Counted from the first letter of the stretch, positions 7,630 to 16,194 are shown. The stretch: DNA of 64,000 bases from Mucilaginibacter psychrotolerans (GCF_004519315.1 NZ_SOZE01000022.1:1-64000); one strand, 5' to 3'. The notes: generated by a model not told the origin, from the sequence alone. Program-made: numbers and translations.

Positions 7630-9366
7630 ATGAGTATTATCCAAAATAGCAAATCCGCCTATCCCACCCTACCCAAAACCTTAACAGGTATCACCGGGCT
7701 GGATGAAATTACCGAAGGCGGGTTGCCGACCGGCAGGCCTACGTTGATATGCGGCGAGGCCGGGTGCGGCAAAACCCTCCTATCGATAGAGTTTATCGTA
7801 CGTGGGGCCACTGAATTTAATGAACCCGGCGTTTTTGTTGCCTTTGAAGAAAAGAGCGATGAGCTGGCTATGAATGTCGCCTCTTTAGGCTTCGATCTTA
7901 AAAAACTGCAGGATGAGAAATTACTGCGCATAGACCATGTGCATATCGACCGCAGCGAAATTGAAGAAACCGGGGAGTATGATCTGGAAGGTTTGTTTAT
8001 TCGCCTTGGTTATGCTATAGATAGCATCGGCGCAAAACGTATAGTGCTCGACACATTGGAGAACCTTTTCTCGGGCCTGGATAACCAAAGCGTTTTACGT
8101 ATGGAAATACGCAGGCTTTTTGGCTGGCTGAAAAGCAAAGGAGTAACTGCCATTATCACCGGCGAAAAAGGCGACGGCAACAGCCTTACCCGCCAGGGGC
8201 TGGAAGAATATGTGTCAGATTGCGTAATCCTGTTAGATCACCGCGTTATCAACCAGATATCAACCCGTAGGCTGCGCATCATCAAATACCGCGGCACTGT
8301 ACATGGCACTAACGAGTACCCCTTCCTCATCGATGAAGACGGCATATCTGTATTGCCCGTAACCTCGCTAAAGCTGGCAAAACAAGTATCTACCGAAAGA
8401 CTGTCAACCGGCATCCCGGCTTTGGATGAAATGCTGGGCGGCAAAGGCTTTTACCGGGGCGGCAGTACGCTGGTATCGGGCACAGCAGGCACCGGCAAAA
8501 CCAGTATCTCTGCCTATTTTGCCAATGAAACCTGTAACCGCGGCGAACGTTGCGTTTACTTTGCCATGGAGGAATCACCGAAACAAATCATGCGCAATAT
8601 GCGCTCGATAGGCGTAGAGCTTCAAAAGCATGTTGATGCAGGGTTGCTGCTGTTTAATGCCACCAGGCCCAATATGTATGGGCTGGAGATGCACTTAGTA
8701 GCTATACATAAGCTGATCAAAAAATTCAAACCATCGGTAGTGATAATGGACCCGATTACCAACTTCATTAATGTAGGGTCGGTAAGCGAAGTGAAAAATA
8801 TGCTGGTGCGCCTGATAGACTTTTTGCAGGACGAGCACATAACCGTAATGTTTACGGCTTTATCGCTCAATACCATCGTAAACGAACAGACAGACGAAGG
8901 CGTATCGTCGCTGGTAGATTCGTGGTTGCTTGTGCGCGATATAGAATTCAATGGCGAACGCAACCGTGGCTTGTACGTAATGAAGGCACGCGGCATGAAA
9001 CACAGCAACCAGGTACGCGAATTTGTGATATCTGACGAGGGCTTAAATTTAATAGACGTTTACCTCGGCCCTGATGGCGTACTTACCGGCTCAGCACGGA
9101 AGCAGCAGATGCTGCTTGAACAAACGGGGCAGGCCATTCACGATCATTCGATTAGCCGTAAAGACCGCGAGATTGCACGCAAGCGCAAGGTGCTGGAAGC
9201 AACAATTTTGAGCCTAAACAGCGAGTACGAATCAGTTGAGGAAGAATTGAACAAAGTTTACCTGGAAGAAGAACTGAAGAAACAAATTTTAGAAAAAAAC
9301 CGGGAAGAGATTACAAGGATACGGCGAGGGGAAAGCGGTAGATCTAAACCCACCGGAGGAAAATAA
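7630..9366 (+). CDS. kaiC: KaiC-like dual RecA-fold ATPase
   Basis: The protein has 578 residues with two KaiC domains. CI carries Walker A GEAGCGKT (42-49) and the catalytic glutamates FEEKSD (73-74). CII carries Walker A GTAGTGKT (284-291) and MEES (314-315). In CII the motif QTDEGVSSLVDS aligns with the cyanobacterial phosphosites: Thr421, Ser426 and Ser427 occupy the positions of Thr426, Ser431 and Thr432, so autophosphorylation looks possible with a Ser-Ser pair. After residue about 500 there is a long, charged coiled-coil tail. It is the first gene of a four-gene operon with two kaiB genes and a PAS kinase. kaiA is absent, as in other non-cyanobacterial kai loci. A timing role is possible but unproven; related non-cyanobacterial systems have been linked to stress tolerance. 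Confidence 0.95.
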   Translation: MSIIQNSKSAYPTLPKTLTGITGLDEITEGGLPTGRPTLICGEAGCGKTLLSIEFIVRGATEFNEPGVFVAFEEKSDELAMNVASLGFDLKKLQDEKLLRIDHVHIDRSEIEETGEYDLEGLFIRLGYAIDSIGAKRIVLDTLENLFSGLDNQSVLRMEIRRLFGWLKSKGVTAIITGEKGDGNSLTRQGLEEYVSDCVILLDHRVINQISTRRLRIIKYRGTVHGTNEYPFLIDEDGISVLPVTSLKLAKQVSTERLSTGIPALDEMLGGKGFYRGGSTLVSGTAGTGKTSISAYFANETCNRGERCVYFAMEESPKQIMRNMRSIGVELQKHVDAGLLLFNATRPNMYGLEMHLVAIHKLIKKFKPSVVIMDPITNFINVGSVSEVKNMLVRLIDFLQDEHITVMFTALSLNTIVNEQTDEGVSSLVDSWLLVRDIEFNGERNRGLYVMKARGMKHSNQVREFVISDEGLNLIDVYLGPDGVLTGSARKQQMLLEQTGQAIHDHSISRKDREIARKRKVLEATILSLNSEYESVEEELNKVYLEEELKKQILEKNREEITRIRRGESGRSKPTGGK

Positions 9367-9368
9367 AA

Positions 9369-9668
9369 ATGGAAATTGACGAAATAGTTGAAGATAAAAA
9401 ATGGGAACTGAGGCTATACGTAGCCGGCAAAACCCCAAAATCGGTAACGGCATTAAGTAACCTTAAAAAATACTGCGAGGAGCACCTGAAAGGACAATAC
9501 CGCATAGAAGTAATAGACTTGCTGGTGCACCCGCAATTAGCCGAAGGCGACCAGATACTGGCTATCCCAACCCTGGTGCGCAAAGTACCCGAGCCTATCC
9601 GCAAAATCATCGGTGATTTAAGTAACGAAGAAAAGGTACTGGTTGGACTGAACATTCGACCCGCTTAA
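9369..9668 (+). CDS. kaiB: KaiB-like protein 1
   Basis: This 99-residue protein has the KaiB fold (thioredoxin-like, fold-switching). It shows the family blocks LRLYVAGKTPKSVTALSNL, EVIDLLVHPQLAEGDQILAIPTL and RKIIGDLSNEEKVLVGL. In cyanobacteria KaiB binds the KaiC CI ring and recruits or blocks kinases and phosphatases. The gene starts two bases after kaiC, with a strong GGAGG ribosome binding site inside the kaiC end. It is closer to cyanobacterial KaiB than the second copy. Confidence 0.95.
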   Translation: MEIDEIVEDKKWELRLYVAGKTPKSVTALSNLKKYCEEHLKGQYRIEVIDLLVHPQLAEGDQILAIPTLVRKVPEPIRKIIGDLSNEEKVLVGLNIRPA

Positions 9669-9686
9669 TTGTACCTATCAGAAGTT

Positions 9687-10013
9687 ATGGCCGATAAGGA
9701 TATAGAATTTACAGATTACGAGGGCAATGAGGAGCCTACTGCTTACGTATTGCGTTTATTTATAACGGGAGCATCGCCCAACTCTATCCGCGCGGTAGAA
9801 AATTTGAATGCGCTTTGCGAAAAGTATATCCCCGGGCAGTACGATTTGAAGATTATAGACATCCATCAGCAACCAGAACTTGCGGAGGACGAAGACATTA
9901 TAGCCCTCCCGCTGCTCATCAAAAAAGCCCCCGGCAAAGAGCGCCGCATGATAGGCGACATGAGCAACACCAATAAAGTTTTAAAAGGGCTTGGCCTACC
10001 CGAAATCAATTAA
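9687..10013 (+). CDS. kaiB: KaiB-like protein 2
   Basis: This is a second KaiB-family protein, 108 residues from ATG 9687. A TTG at 9669 directly follows the kaiB1 stop in the same frame but is a less likely start. It has an acidic N-terminal extension of about 20 residues. The KaiB core follows: LRLFITGASPNSIRAVENL, IDIHQQPELAEDEDIIALPLL, then RRMIGDMSNTNKVLKGLGL. The two copies differ clearly, so they may bind different KaiC states or different partners. It lies in the operon between kaiB1 and the PAS kinase. Confidence 0.92.
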   Translation: MADKDIEFTDYEGNEEPTAYVLRLFITGASPNSIRAVENLNALCEKYIPGQYDLKIIDIHQQPELAEDEDIIALPLLIKKAPGKERRMIGDMSNTNKVLKGLGLPEIN

Positions 10014-10017
10014 CATC

Positions 10018-11682
10018 ATGGAGCAAAACAATTCAAATAACAGCTTATTAGCCGAAATTGAAGAGCTGCGCCAGCAACTGGAAGAAGCTACAGATACCAT
10101 ACAGGCTATCCGTACCGGCCAGGTGGATGCTTTGGTGGTAAAAGACACCGACGGACACCAGCTATACACCCTAAAAACTGCCGACCAAACCTACCGTGTA
10201 TTCATAGAAAAGATGAACGAGGGCGCGGCCACCATAAACCGCGAAGGCATCGTTTTATATTGTAATACCAGGTTTGCACTAATGGTTGATGCACCCCTGG
10301 AGGATGTGATAGGCATGCCGATACTCTCTTTTGTACCCGAAAAAGCAAAAGAAAAATTGCAAGCCTTGATAGACGACAGCTGGGAAGACGATTGCAAAAA
10401 AGAAATCACGATAAAGGATGGCGGCGAAAAGGATATGCATTGCCTGTTTAGCTGTACAACAATAGAGCTGGACAGCGGCACTGCGCTTAGCCTCATTATA
10501 ACAGATCTCACGATATTAAAGGCCACCGAAAAAGAACTTAAGCTACGTAACGAACAACTCGAAGAGGCCCGCTCGGTTACCGAATCGCTCAACGAATCAC
10601 TGGAGGCAACCGTTAAAGAACGCACGCATGATCTCACCATCAGCCGCGAGCACTTTAAACTACTTACCAATAACATCGTACAGATGACCTGGACCAACCT
10701 GCCCGATGGTAACGTAAACGCTTATAACCAACGCTGGTACGATTACACCGGACTTGATTTTGCAGCAACAGGCGGCTTTGGCTGGACTGACTTGATACAC
10801 CCCGATGATCTGGCAGAAACGGCAGCCAAATACACGGCATCGCTACAATCGGGCGAGATGTTTGAGGTAGAGAACCGTTACCGTCGCCACGACGGCGTTT
10901 ACCGCTGGCACTTGAACCGTTCGCAACCCTTGCGTAACGACGAGGGGGAAATTATATTTTGGGTAGGCACCGCTACCGACATTGAGGACCAGAAGCGCGA
11001 AATGGAGCGTAAAGACGAGTTTATAGGTATTGCCAGCCACGAACTAAAAACTCCGCTTACCAGTCTGAAAGGTTACCTGCAACTCATGGCTGCCTATAAA
11101 AAAGAAGAATTGCCGGCGGCTATCAAAAACTATGTTACTAAAGCGGGCGGATCTTTAAATAAGCTACAATCGCTGATAAACGATCTTTTGGATGTAAGCA
11201 AAATAAAGGCTGGTGGGCTGGAATATAATATTGCCGATGTGAATGTGAACCATCTGATAGGGCTGTGTATGGAAAACGCCATGCTCATGTACCCGCATTT
11301 CGCGTTCAGCAGCCATGCGGGCCAAAACTACATCATCCGCGGCAACCAGGAGCGATTGGAGCAGGTATTGATGAACCTGGTAAACAATGCAGTTAAATAC
11401 TCGTACGTAAATAAAACTGTTGAAATAGATACCGCCCGGCATGGCAATTACGTACGCATTTCTGTTATAGATAAGGGTATCGGCCTCTCTCATGACCAAA
11501 AAAATAAGATTTTTGAACGCTTTTACCGGGTAGAGGATAAAAAGAATATGGCCAGCGGCCTTGGTATGGGCTTGTATATTTCGCACGAAATTATCCAAAA
11601 CCATAAGGGTCGCATCGGGGTAGAGAGTGAACCAGGTAAGGGCTCTACCTTTTATATAGAGTTGCCGCTGGCAGAGGGGTAA
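10018..11682 (+). CDS. PAS-PAS sensor histidine kinase of the kai operon
   Basis: This is a soluble kinase of about 554 residues. A short N-terminal coiled coil is followed by a PAS domain (about 55-165), a second coiled coil (165-205), and a PAS_3 domain with PAC motif (about 210-330, including YNQRWYDYTGL and RYRRHDGVYRWHLNR). HisKA has its phospho-His in ASHELKTPLTSL. HATPase_c has VNNAVKYS, DKGIGLS and GLGMGLYIS. The start is ATG 10018, four bases after kaiB2; a longer in-frame ORF from 9991 overlaps kaiB2. Unlike SasA it has no KaiB-like sensor domain. By position it is the likely output kinase of KaiC/KaiB. No response regulator is nearby. Confidence 0.92.
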   Translation: MEQNNSNNSLLAEIEELRQQLEEATDTIQAIRTGQVDALVVKDTDGHQLYTLKTADQTYRVFIEKMNEGAATINREGIVLYCNTRFALMVDAPLEDVIGMPILSFVPEKAKEKLQALIDDSWEDDCKKEITIKDGGEKDMHCLFSCTTIELDSGTALSLIITDLTILKATEKELKLRNEQLEEARSVTESLNESLEATVKERTHDLTISREHFKLLTNNIVQMTWTNLPDGNVNAYNQRWYDYTGLDFAATGGFGWTDLIHPDDLAETAAKYTASLQSGEMFEVENRYRRHDGVYRWHLNRSQPLRNDEGEIIFWVGTATDIEDQKREMERKDEFIGIASHELKTPLTSLKGYLQLMAAYKKEELPAAIKNYVTKAGGSLNKLQSLINDLLDVSKIKAGGLEYNIADVNVNHLIGLCMENAMLMYPHFAFSSHAGQNYIIRGNQERLEQVLMNLVNNAVKYSYVNKTVEIDTARHGNYVRISVIDKGIGLSHDQKNKIFERFYRVEDKKNMASGLGMGLYISHEIIQNHKGRIGVESEPGKGSTFYIELPLAEG

Positions 11683-11715
11683 GCCTATTTAGTAATGCGC
11701 TAACCCAGCTAAAAA

Positions 11716-11863
11716 ACTTTGTCATTGCGAGGCTCCTATGGGCAGACCGTGTGCGGGGGAGCCGCGGCAATCTCAGAGCGCGCAAATCGGCAATGCATAG
11801 CGACGAGATTGCCACGTCGCGCCACCACGCTTTCCAACGCGCCGCTCCTCGCAAGGACAAAGT
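11716..11863. repeat. palindromic repeat, family A copy 1
   Basis: The outer arms are inverted: ACTTTGTCATTGCGAG (11716-11731) pairs with CTCGCAAGGACAAAGT (11848-11863) with one mismatch. The interior also contains GCAATCTC and GAGATTGC as inverted inner arms. The same end sequence recurs at 12719-12842, 16848-16942 and 22558-22682. It is non-coding; ORFs across it are artefacts. It resembles REP/MITE-like intergenic elements. Confidence 0.85.
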
Positions 11864-11924
11864 CTGGAAAGATTTGCTACTTCCTTAAATTTCATGATAT
11901 TGCCCCTGCATCCATATAACCATT

Positions 11925-12695
11925 ATGAGTAACCCAAATAACGGCAGCGTATCCATACACATCAGCGATGAGGGTATTGCCACCATCACTTTCTTTCACC
12001 CGGCGCAAAACTCACTGCCATCAGCTCTGCTTAAGCAATTGGCCGATGCCATAGATCATGCGGGTGCAAACCCAAATACAAAGGTCATCGTACTCAAAAG
12101 CGGCGGCGAGCGTACTTTTTGCGCCGGTGCCAGCTTCGATGAGTTGCTACAGATAAAAGATAAGCAAGCGGGAGCGGCGTTTTTCTCGGGCTTTGTCAAT
12201 GTGATAAACGCCTGCCGAAAATCGCCTAAGATTATCATTGCCCGTGTGCAGGGCAAAGCAGTAGGCGGCGGCGTAGGCCTGGCGGCAGCGGCCGACTATT
12301 GCCTGGCCACCGAGGCAGCATCCATCAAACTCAGCGAACTGGCCATAGGCATTGGTCCATTCGTAATTTCCCCAGCCGTAATACGCAAAATTGGCCTGCC
12401 TGCATTCTCGCGGCTTACTATCCGTGCAACAGATTTCCAATCGGCGCAGTGGGCAATGGATAAAGGGCTTTATAACGAGGTATATGCCGATATCCCTGCA
12501 TTGGATGAAGCAATAGCCAGCCTTAGCCAAAAACTAGCCTCCTACCACCCGGAAGCGCTCGTAGGCCTTAAGCAAATCCTTTGGGAAGGCACTGTAGATT
12601 GGGATGAGCTTTTGGCAGAACGGGCTGCTATAAGTGGGGAGCTGGTGCTATCGGAGTTTACGCAGCAGGCACTGAATGTTTTTTTGAAAAAATAG
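11925..12695 (+). CDS. enoyl-CoA hydratase/isomerase family protein
   Basis: This is a crotonase-fold protein of 256 residues, the usual length. The oxyanion-hole segments are visible: CAGASFDELL near residue 65 and QGKAVGGGVGLAAAADYC near residue 110. A glutamate in IKLSELAIGI lies where the catalytic acid is expected. It probably hydrates or isomerises an acyl-CoA in fatty acid or branched-chain amino acid degradation. No other beta-oxidation gene is near, so the substrate cannot be told. It is a single gene with repeat elements on both sides. Confidence 0.88.
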   Translation: MSNPNNGSVSIHISDEGIATITFFHPAQNSLPSALLKQLADAIDHAGANPNTKVIVLKSGGERTFCAGASFDELLQIKDKQAGAAFFSGFVNVINACRKSPKIIIARVQGKAVGGGVGLAAAADYCLATEAASIKLSELAIGIGPFVISPAVIRKIGLPAFSRLTIRATDFQSAQWAMDKGLYNEVYADIPALDEAIASLSQKLASYHPEALVGLKQILWEGTVDWDELLAERAAISGELVLSEFTQQALNVFLKK

Positions 12696-12718
12696 GGCCA
12701 CCAGCTATTTATTACCAT

Positions 12719-12842
12719 CGTCTTTGCGAGCGATAGCGTGGCAATCACCGGCAAGCAGAGGCGCCATGCAGATCGGCTCTGCTTGCCGGGGATTGCTTCG
12801 TCGCCCCCACCGCTCTACCCCGCGGCGCTCCTCGCAAAGACG
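12719..12842. repeat. palindromic repeat, family A copy 2
   Basis: CGTCTTTGCGAG (12719-12730) pairs perfectly with CTCGCAAAGACG (12831-12842). A nested inverted repeat inside pairs CCGGCAAGCAGAG with CTCTGCTTGCCGG. It shares GATTGCTTCGTCG with copies 3 and 4. Confidence 0.85.
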
Positions 12843-12876
12843 AAATGATGGTTTTAGGGTGATTGAAAATAAAAAA

Positions 12877-12898
12877 AGCCCCTCAACCGAGGGGCTTC
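12877..12898 (-). terminator. rho-independent terminator of the Tyr/Pro/Arg-rich secreted protein gene
   Basis: A perfect 9-bp stem AAGCCCCTC / GAGGGGCTT closes on the loop AACC. On the minus strand it is followed by a run of seven T. It sits 25 bases past the stop of the minus-strand gene at 12923-13240. Confidence 0.85.
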
Positions 12899-12922
12899 AA
12901 ATATTTTAACTGACCAAGAAAA

Positions 12923-13240
12923 TTACCATCTCCTGCCGCCGCGACCCCAGCCGTGTCCGCGACCGTGACCTTCATAAAAATGTTCACGGTAAACTACCCT
13001 ACGGTATTGCGGTCTGTAATACACCCTGCGATAAATCGGAGCAACATAAACGGGACGGTTTACATAGACAGGCTGTTCGTAATAAACAGGTGCAGGCTCG
13101 CTATAATAAACCGGGTGAACTATTCTGCGGGGTTGGTTATAACCTAAATGAATGCTGGCGCCTACCCTTACCTGGGCCTTTGCAAACTGCACCGAAGCGG
13201 TTAATACTAATGCGATTATCGAAAATTTAATAAACTTCAT
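12923..13240 (-). CDS. small secreted Tyr/Pro/Arg/Val-rich protein
   Basis: This 105-residue protein has a clear signal peptide (MKFIKFSIIALVLTASVQFAKAQ). The mature part has repeated RPVYVxPVYRRVYYR-like motifs, starting from VGASIHLGYNQPRR, and ends Gly/Arg/His-rich. It is positively charged and aromatic. A similar plan is seen in the 94-residue protein at 19953-20237, so the two look like members of one small family. The function is unknown; it may be periplasmic or bind the cell surface. Confidence 0.75.
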   Translation of the reverse strand: MKFIKFSIIALVLTASVQFAKAQVRVGASIHLGYNQPRRIVHPVYYSEPAPVYYEQPVYVNRPVYVAPIYRRVYYRPQYRRVVYREHFYEGHGRGHGWGRGGRRW

Positions 13241-13335
13241 GACTATAATTTTTTAATTATAAATTCTTGCTCGTTTTGCAGGTATGACTCCCCACAGCAC
13301 CAAGGGTTTAAAAAATTATGCCAAATTTTTATCTG

Positions 13336-13629
13336 TTAATCTTCGTAAAGGCGTAATCGATTGCGTAACAGCGCTATTTCCTGTTGCATATTTTCTACTT
13401 TATCCAACAATTCGTCTATCACCAAAATGCCCGGCTCGTTAATATCCAACTGGGTGTGCAGGCGGGCAAGGCGTTCTATTTTTTGTATCTCATCTATTGA
13501 CACACAGGAAGTTTCATCAACCACAGTTATTGCTATCATTCCGGCTTCCTGCAATTGGTCTATAAAGGCGTATTCCACATTGTGGTAAATACAAAAATCA
13601 TGTACGGTTATCAAATTCAACGTTTTCAT
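13336..13629 (-). CDS. cbpM: chaperone modulator CbpM
   Basis: This 97-residue protein has a MerR-like N-terminal helical domain (LITVHDFCIYHNVEYAFIDQL) and a C-terminal coiled coil (LLDKVENMQQEIALLRNRL). It matches CbpM, the specific inhibitor and partner of the DnaJ-like CbpA. It lies directly downstream of the cbpA-like gene with a 14-base gap, the conserved arrangement. Confidence 0.88.
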   Translation of the reverse strand: MKTLNLITVHDFCIYHNVEYAFIDQLQEAGMIAITVVDETSCVSIDEIQKIERLARLHTQLDINEPGILVIDELLDKVENMQQEIALLRNRLRLYED

Positions 13630-13643
13630 TGGCTTGATTTTTT

Positions 13644-14549
13644 TTAAGATTTGGCTAATTCTTCAAACAATCCGCGCTGTTTTTCGGTAAGGTTGGTGGG
13701 TAATTGTACATTGTAGGTGATGTACAGGTCGCCAAACTGTCCGTCCTTTTTATAAACGGGCATGCCTTTGCCTTTCAGTTTTACCTTAGTTGCACCTTGC
13801 GTGCCGGCTGCTACTTTAAGCTTCACCTTGCCACTGAGCGTATCTGCCGTAATTTCTCCGCCCAAAATGGCGGTGTACAAATCAAGGTTTATGGTTTTGT
13901 GCAAATCGCTACCCGTGCGCTTAAACTCTGGGTCATCCGGTATGGTAAAGGTGATGTACAAATCGCCTGCCGGGGCGCCATTAGTACCTGCAGCTCCATG
14001 CCCCGGTATCTTGATGGTTTGCCCGTTCTCTATCCCTGCGGGGACGGTAAGGCGGATATTTTTCCCATTAACGGCAAGTGTTTGTTTTTTCGATTCCAAC
14101 GCATCGCGCAGGTTCATTTGGTAGGTCGCGTTCAAATCCTGTCCGCGGTAGCGTTGCTGCTGCCTGCTGCCGCCGCTTCCCGGCGGGCCACCGCCAAACA
14201 TAGAGTTGAAAAAATCCGAAAAATCGCCGCCGCCGCCAAAATCCTGGGCACCGCCGCCGCCAAAGCCGCCACCGTAGCTGTTCTGCCGTTTTTGACTTTG
14301 CTGTGCTTGTTCATAAGCTTCGCCATGCTGCCAGTTTTCGCCGTATTTGTCGTATTTCTTACGTTTCTCGGGGTCGCTCAGAACTTCGTTCGCCTCATTC
14401 AATTGCTGAAAAAGTTTATTGGATTCGGGGTTATCCGGGTTAAGGTCGGGATGGTGCTTGCGGGCGAGCTTTCGATAGGCATTTTTGATGTCCTTATCTG
14501 TCGCGGTTTTCTCCACCCCTAAAATTTTATAATAATCAATAAAGGCCAT
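13644..14549 (-). CDS. cbpA: DnaJ-like co-chaperone CbpA
   Basis: This 301-residue type II J-domain protein has a J domain at 3-70 with the HPD motif (RKHHPDLNPDN). A Gly/Phe-rich linker follows (about 85-130, with long glycine runs), then the two C-terminal client-binding beta domains. There is no zinc finger, which separates it from DnaJ. It stimulates DnaK ATPase and binds unfolded protein in the cytoplasm. cbpM follows in the same operon. Confidence 0.93.
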   Translation of the reverse strand: MAFIDYYKILGVEKTATDKDIKNAYRKLARKHHPDLNPDNPESNKLFQQLNEANEVLSDPEKRKKYDKYGENWQHGEAYEQAQQSQKRQNSYGGGFGGGGAQDFGGGGDFSDFFNSMFGGGPPGSGGSRQQQRYRGQDLNATYQMNLRDALESKKQTLAVNGKNIRLTVPAGIENGQTIKIPGHGAAGTNGAPAGDLYITFTIPDDPEFKRTGSDLHKTINLDLYTAILGGEITADTLSGKVKLKVAAGTQGATKVKLKGKGMPVYKKDGQFGDLYITYNVQLPTNLTEKQRGLFEELAKS

Positions 14550-14656
14550 AACACATATAGGTTGTAGAAGTTAAACCTGTAAACAGGAGCTAAGTTTTAA
14601 TAGCTGCACTAAATTACGGTAAGATTATATAAATTACCCCACCAATTATCCCGTAA

Positions 14657-15748
14657 ATGACGAGTATCACAAATCCCTCCAGCGTGTTTAAACCCAGCCC
14701 CACGGCCTACCTCAATGTATTGCGCATTTTTGCCTGCCTAATGGTGCTGATTGTACACAGCGGCGAGTTTTTTTATATCACCGCAGCGGGCGCTGTGCAG
14801 CCCACGCATTACACCTGGGTAAACCATTATGGCAGCCTGATGCGTGCCTGCGTGCCACTTTTTGTGATGATATCAGGGTATTTGCTGCTGCCGATAAAGG
14901 AACCGGCATCGGTATTTTATAAGAAGAGGTTTACGAGGCTGTTGTTCCCGTTTTTGATATGGTCGGTAATGTATTGCATCGTACCGTATTTTCTGGGTAC
15001 CGATAAGGCGGGCACCATGTGGGCCAATATGGCCAACATCCCGGTGAACATCAATTGGAGCGCGGGGCACTTGTGGTTTGTGTATATGTTCATTGGCGTT
15101 TACCTGTTTATCCCGGTGATATCGCCCTGGGCGCAAACGGCATCGAAGAACTTTAAATTATTCTTTTTAGCCATATGGGTTTTCACCCTGTTTTTACCCT
15201 ATATCCGCACCGTTTACCCCGATGTGCTCGGCGAAGTGTTCTGGAACAAGTTCAGCAGCGTTTACTATTTTTCGGGCTATATAGGCTATTTGGTATTGGG
15301 GCAATATATCAAAGAGCATGTGCGCTTATCAAAAGCACAAACCATCGGCATCGGACTAGCACTGGTTATTGCCGGTTATATCATTACCCACCAGGTGTTT
15401 GCACATCAATGGCCAACCGCTAAAACCCTGCCCTTACTGGAGTTATCCTGGGCTTTTCCCACCATCAACGTAGCCATGATGGCCACCGGCATGTTCTTGC
15501 TGTTCAGCCTTATCAGTTTCAAAAGTGCCAAAACGGAGTTGGCGGTGGCGAAATTCTCGGGACTTACCTACGGCATGTACCTGGCGCATATACTGGTATT
15601 GAACCAGTTTTTCGGCCCCGTGAACAATTGGCTGCATGGCGAACCCAGGCTGGTGATACCGGTGCTGGCCGTGAGTACCTTTATAGCTACTTATATCGGC
15701 ATAAAACTGTTATCGTATTTGCCGGGGAGTAAATATATTGTGGGCTGA
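14657..15748 (+). CDS. acyltransferase family 3 membrane protein
   Basis: This is an integral inner-membrane protein of 363 residues with about ten hydrophobic segments. The early segment has the typical Acyl_transf_3 start: YLNVLRIFACLMVLIVHSGEFF, with Arg and His in the first helix. PLFVMISGYLLLP is also characteristic. Such enzymes O-acetylate surface sugars or peptidoglycan. No glycan gene cluster is adjacent, so the acceptor is unknown. Confidence 0.88.
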   Translation: MTSITNPSSVFKPSPTAYLNVLRIFACLMVLIVHSGEFFYITAAGAVQPTHYTWVNHYGSLMRACVPLFVMISGYLLLPIKEPASVFYKKRFTRLLFPFLIWSVMYCIVPYFLGTDKAGTMWANMANIPVNINWSAGHLWFVYMFIGVYLFIPVISPWAQTASKNFKLFFLAIWVFTLFLPYIRTVYPDVLGEVFWNKFSSVYYFSGYIGYLVLGQYIKEHVRLSKAQTIGIGLALVIAGYIITHQVFAHQWPTAKTLPLLELSWAFPTINVAMMATGMFLLFSLISFKSAKTELAVAKFSGLTYGMYLAHILVLNQFFGPVNNWLHGEPRLVIPVLAVSTFIATYIGIKLLSYLPGSKYIVG

Positions 15749-15750
15749 AT

Positions 15751-15850
15751 AAGCCCCACCCAAACCCTCCCCGGGAGGGAGGGCTTTAAGAAATTAATAT
15801 TCACGTAAAAATAAAAGTCTCTCCTACCGGGGGAGATTTAAAGGGGGCTT
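15751..15850. repeat. CCCTCC/GGGGGAG palindromic intergenic repeat, family D
   Basis: There are two adjacent short hairpins, ACCCTCCCC-GGGAGGGAGGGC and TCTCTCC-taccg-GGGGAGA, followed by TTTAAAGGGGGCTT. The element runs right up to the ATG of the cupin gene, so it probably provides the upstream untranslated region and a purine-rich ribosome binding site. A related element lies at 49785-49930. Confidence 0.6.
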
Positions 15851-16186
15851 ATGGATACATCTATCTTCAAATACTTCGCAGACATAAAAACCAGGGATAT
15901 AGCACCGGGCTATCATTCTAAAATTATACACACTGCTACCAATACCATCAATTTTATTGAGGTAGATGCAGGCAACGAGGTGCCGCCGCATCAGCATATT
16001 CATGAGCAATGTGCTTTTGTATTGGAAGGTACTTTCCAGCTTACCGTAAACGGCATACCGCAGTTAATGGAGAAAGGCATGTTTGCCATTATACCGCCCA
16101 ATGTACCACACGGCGGCCTCGCCATAACCGACTGCAAATTGATTGACTTGTTTGCGCCTCCGCGCGAGGATTTTATGCTATTATAG
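15851..16186 (+). CDS. cupin domain protein
   Basis: This is a small single-domain cupin of 111 residues. Metal-binding motif 1 is visible as EVPPHQHIHEQCAFVLEG, and motif 2 as PPNVPHGG. It could be a metal-dependent enzyme or a sugar-binding module. No signal peptide is present. It is a single gene placed directly after a repeat element. Confidence 0.85.
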   Translation: MDTSIFKYFADIKTRDIAPGYHSKIIHTATNTINFIEVDAGNEVPPHQHIHEQCAFVLEGTFQLTVNGIPQLMEKGMFAIIPPNVPHGGLAITDCKLIDLFAPPREDFMLL

Positions 16187-16194
16187 TTAAAAAT

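Noticed and set aside
7630..9366. RadA or RecA as an alternative for the two-domain ATPase
   Set aside because: Two RecA-like domains with paired glutamates and the adjacent kaiB genes fit KaiC; no zinc finger or Lon-like domain is present.
13704..14522. A 272-codon plus-strand ORF opposite cbpA
   Set aside because: It is the antisense shadow of the DnaJ-like gene, whose J domain and C-terminal domain are clear.
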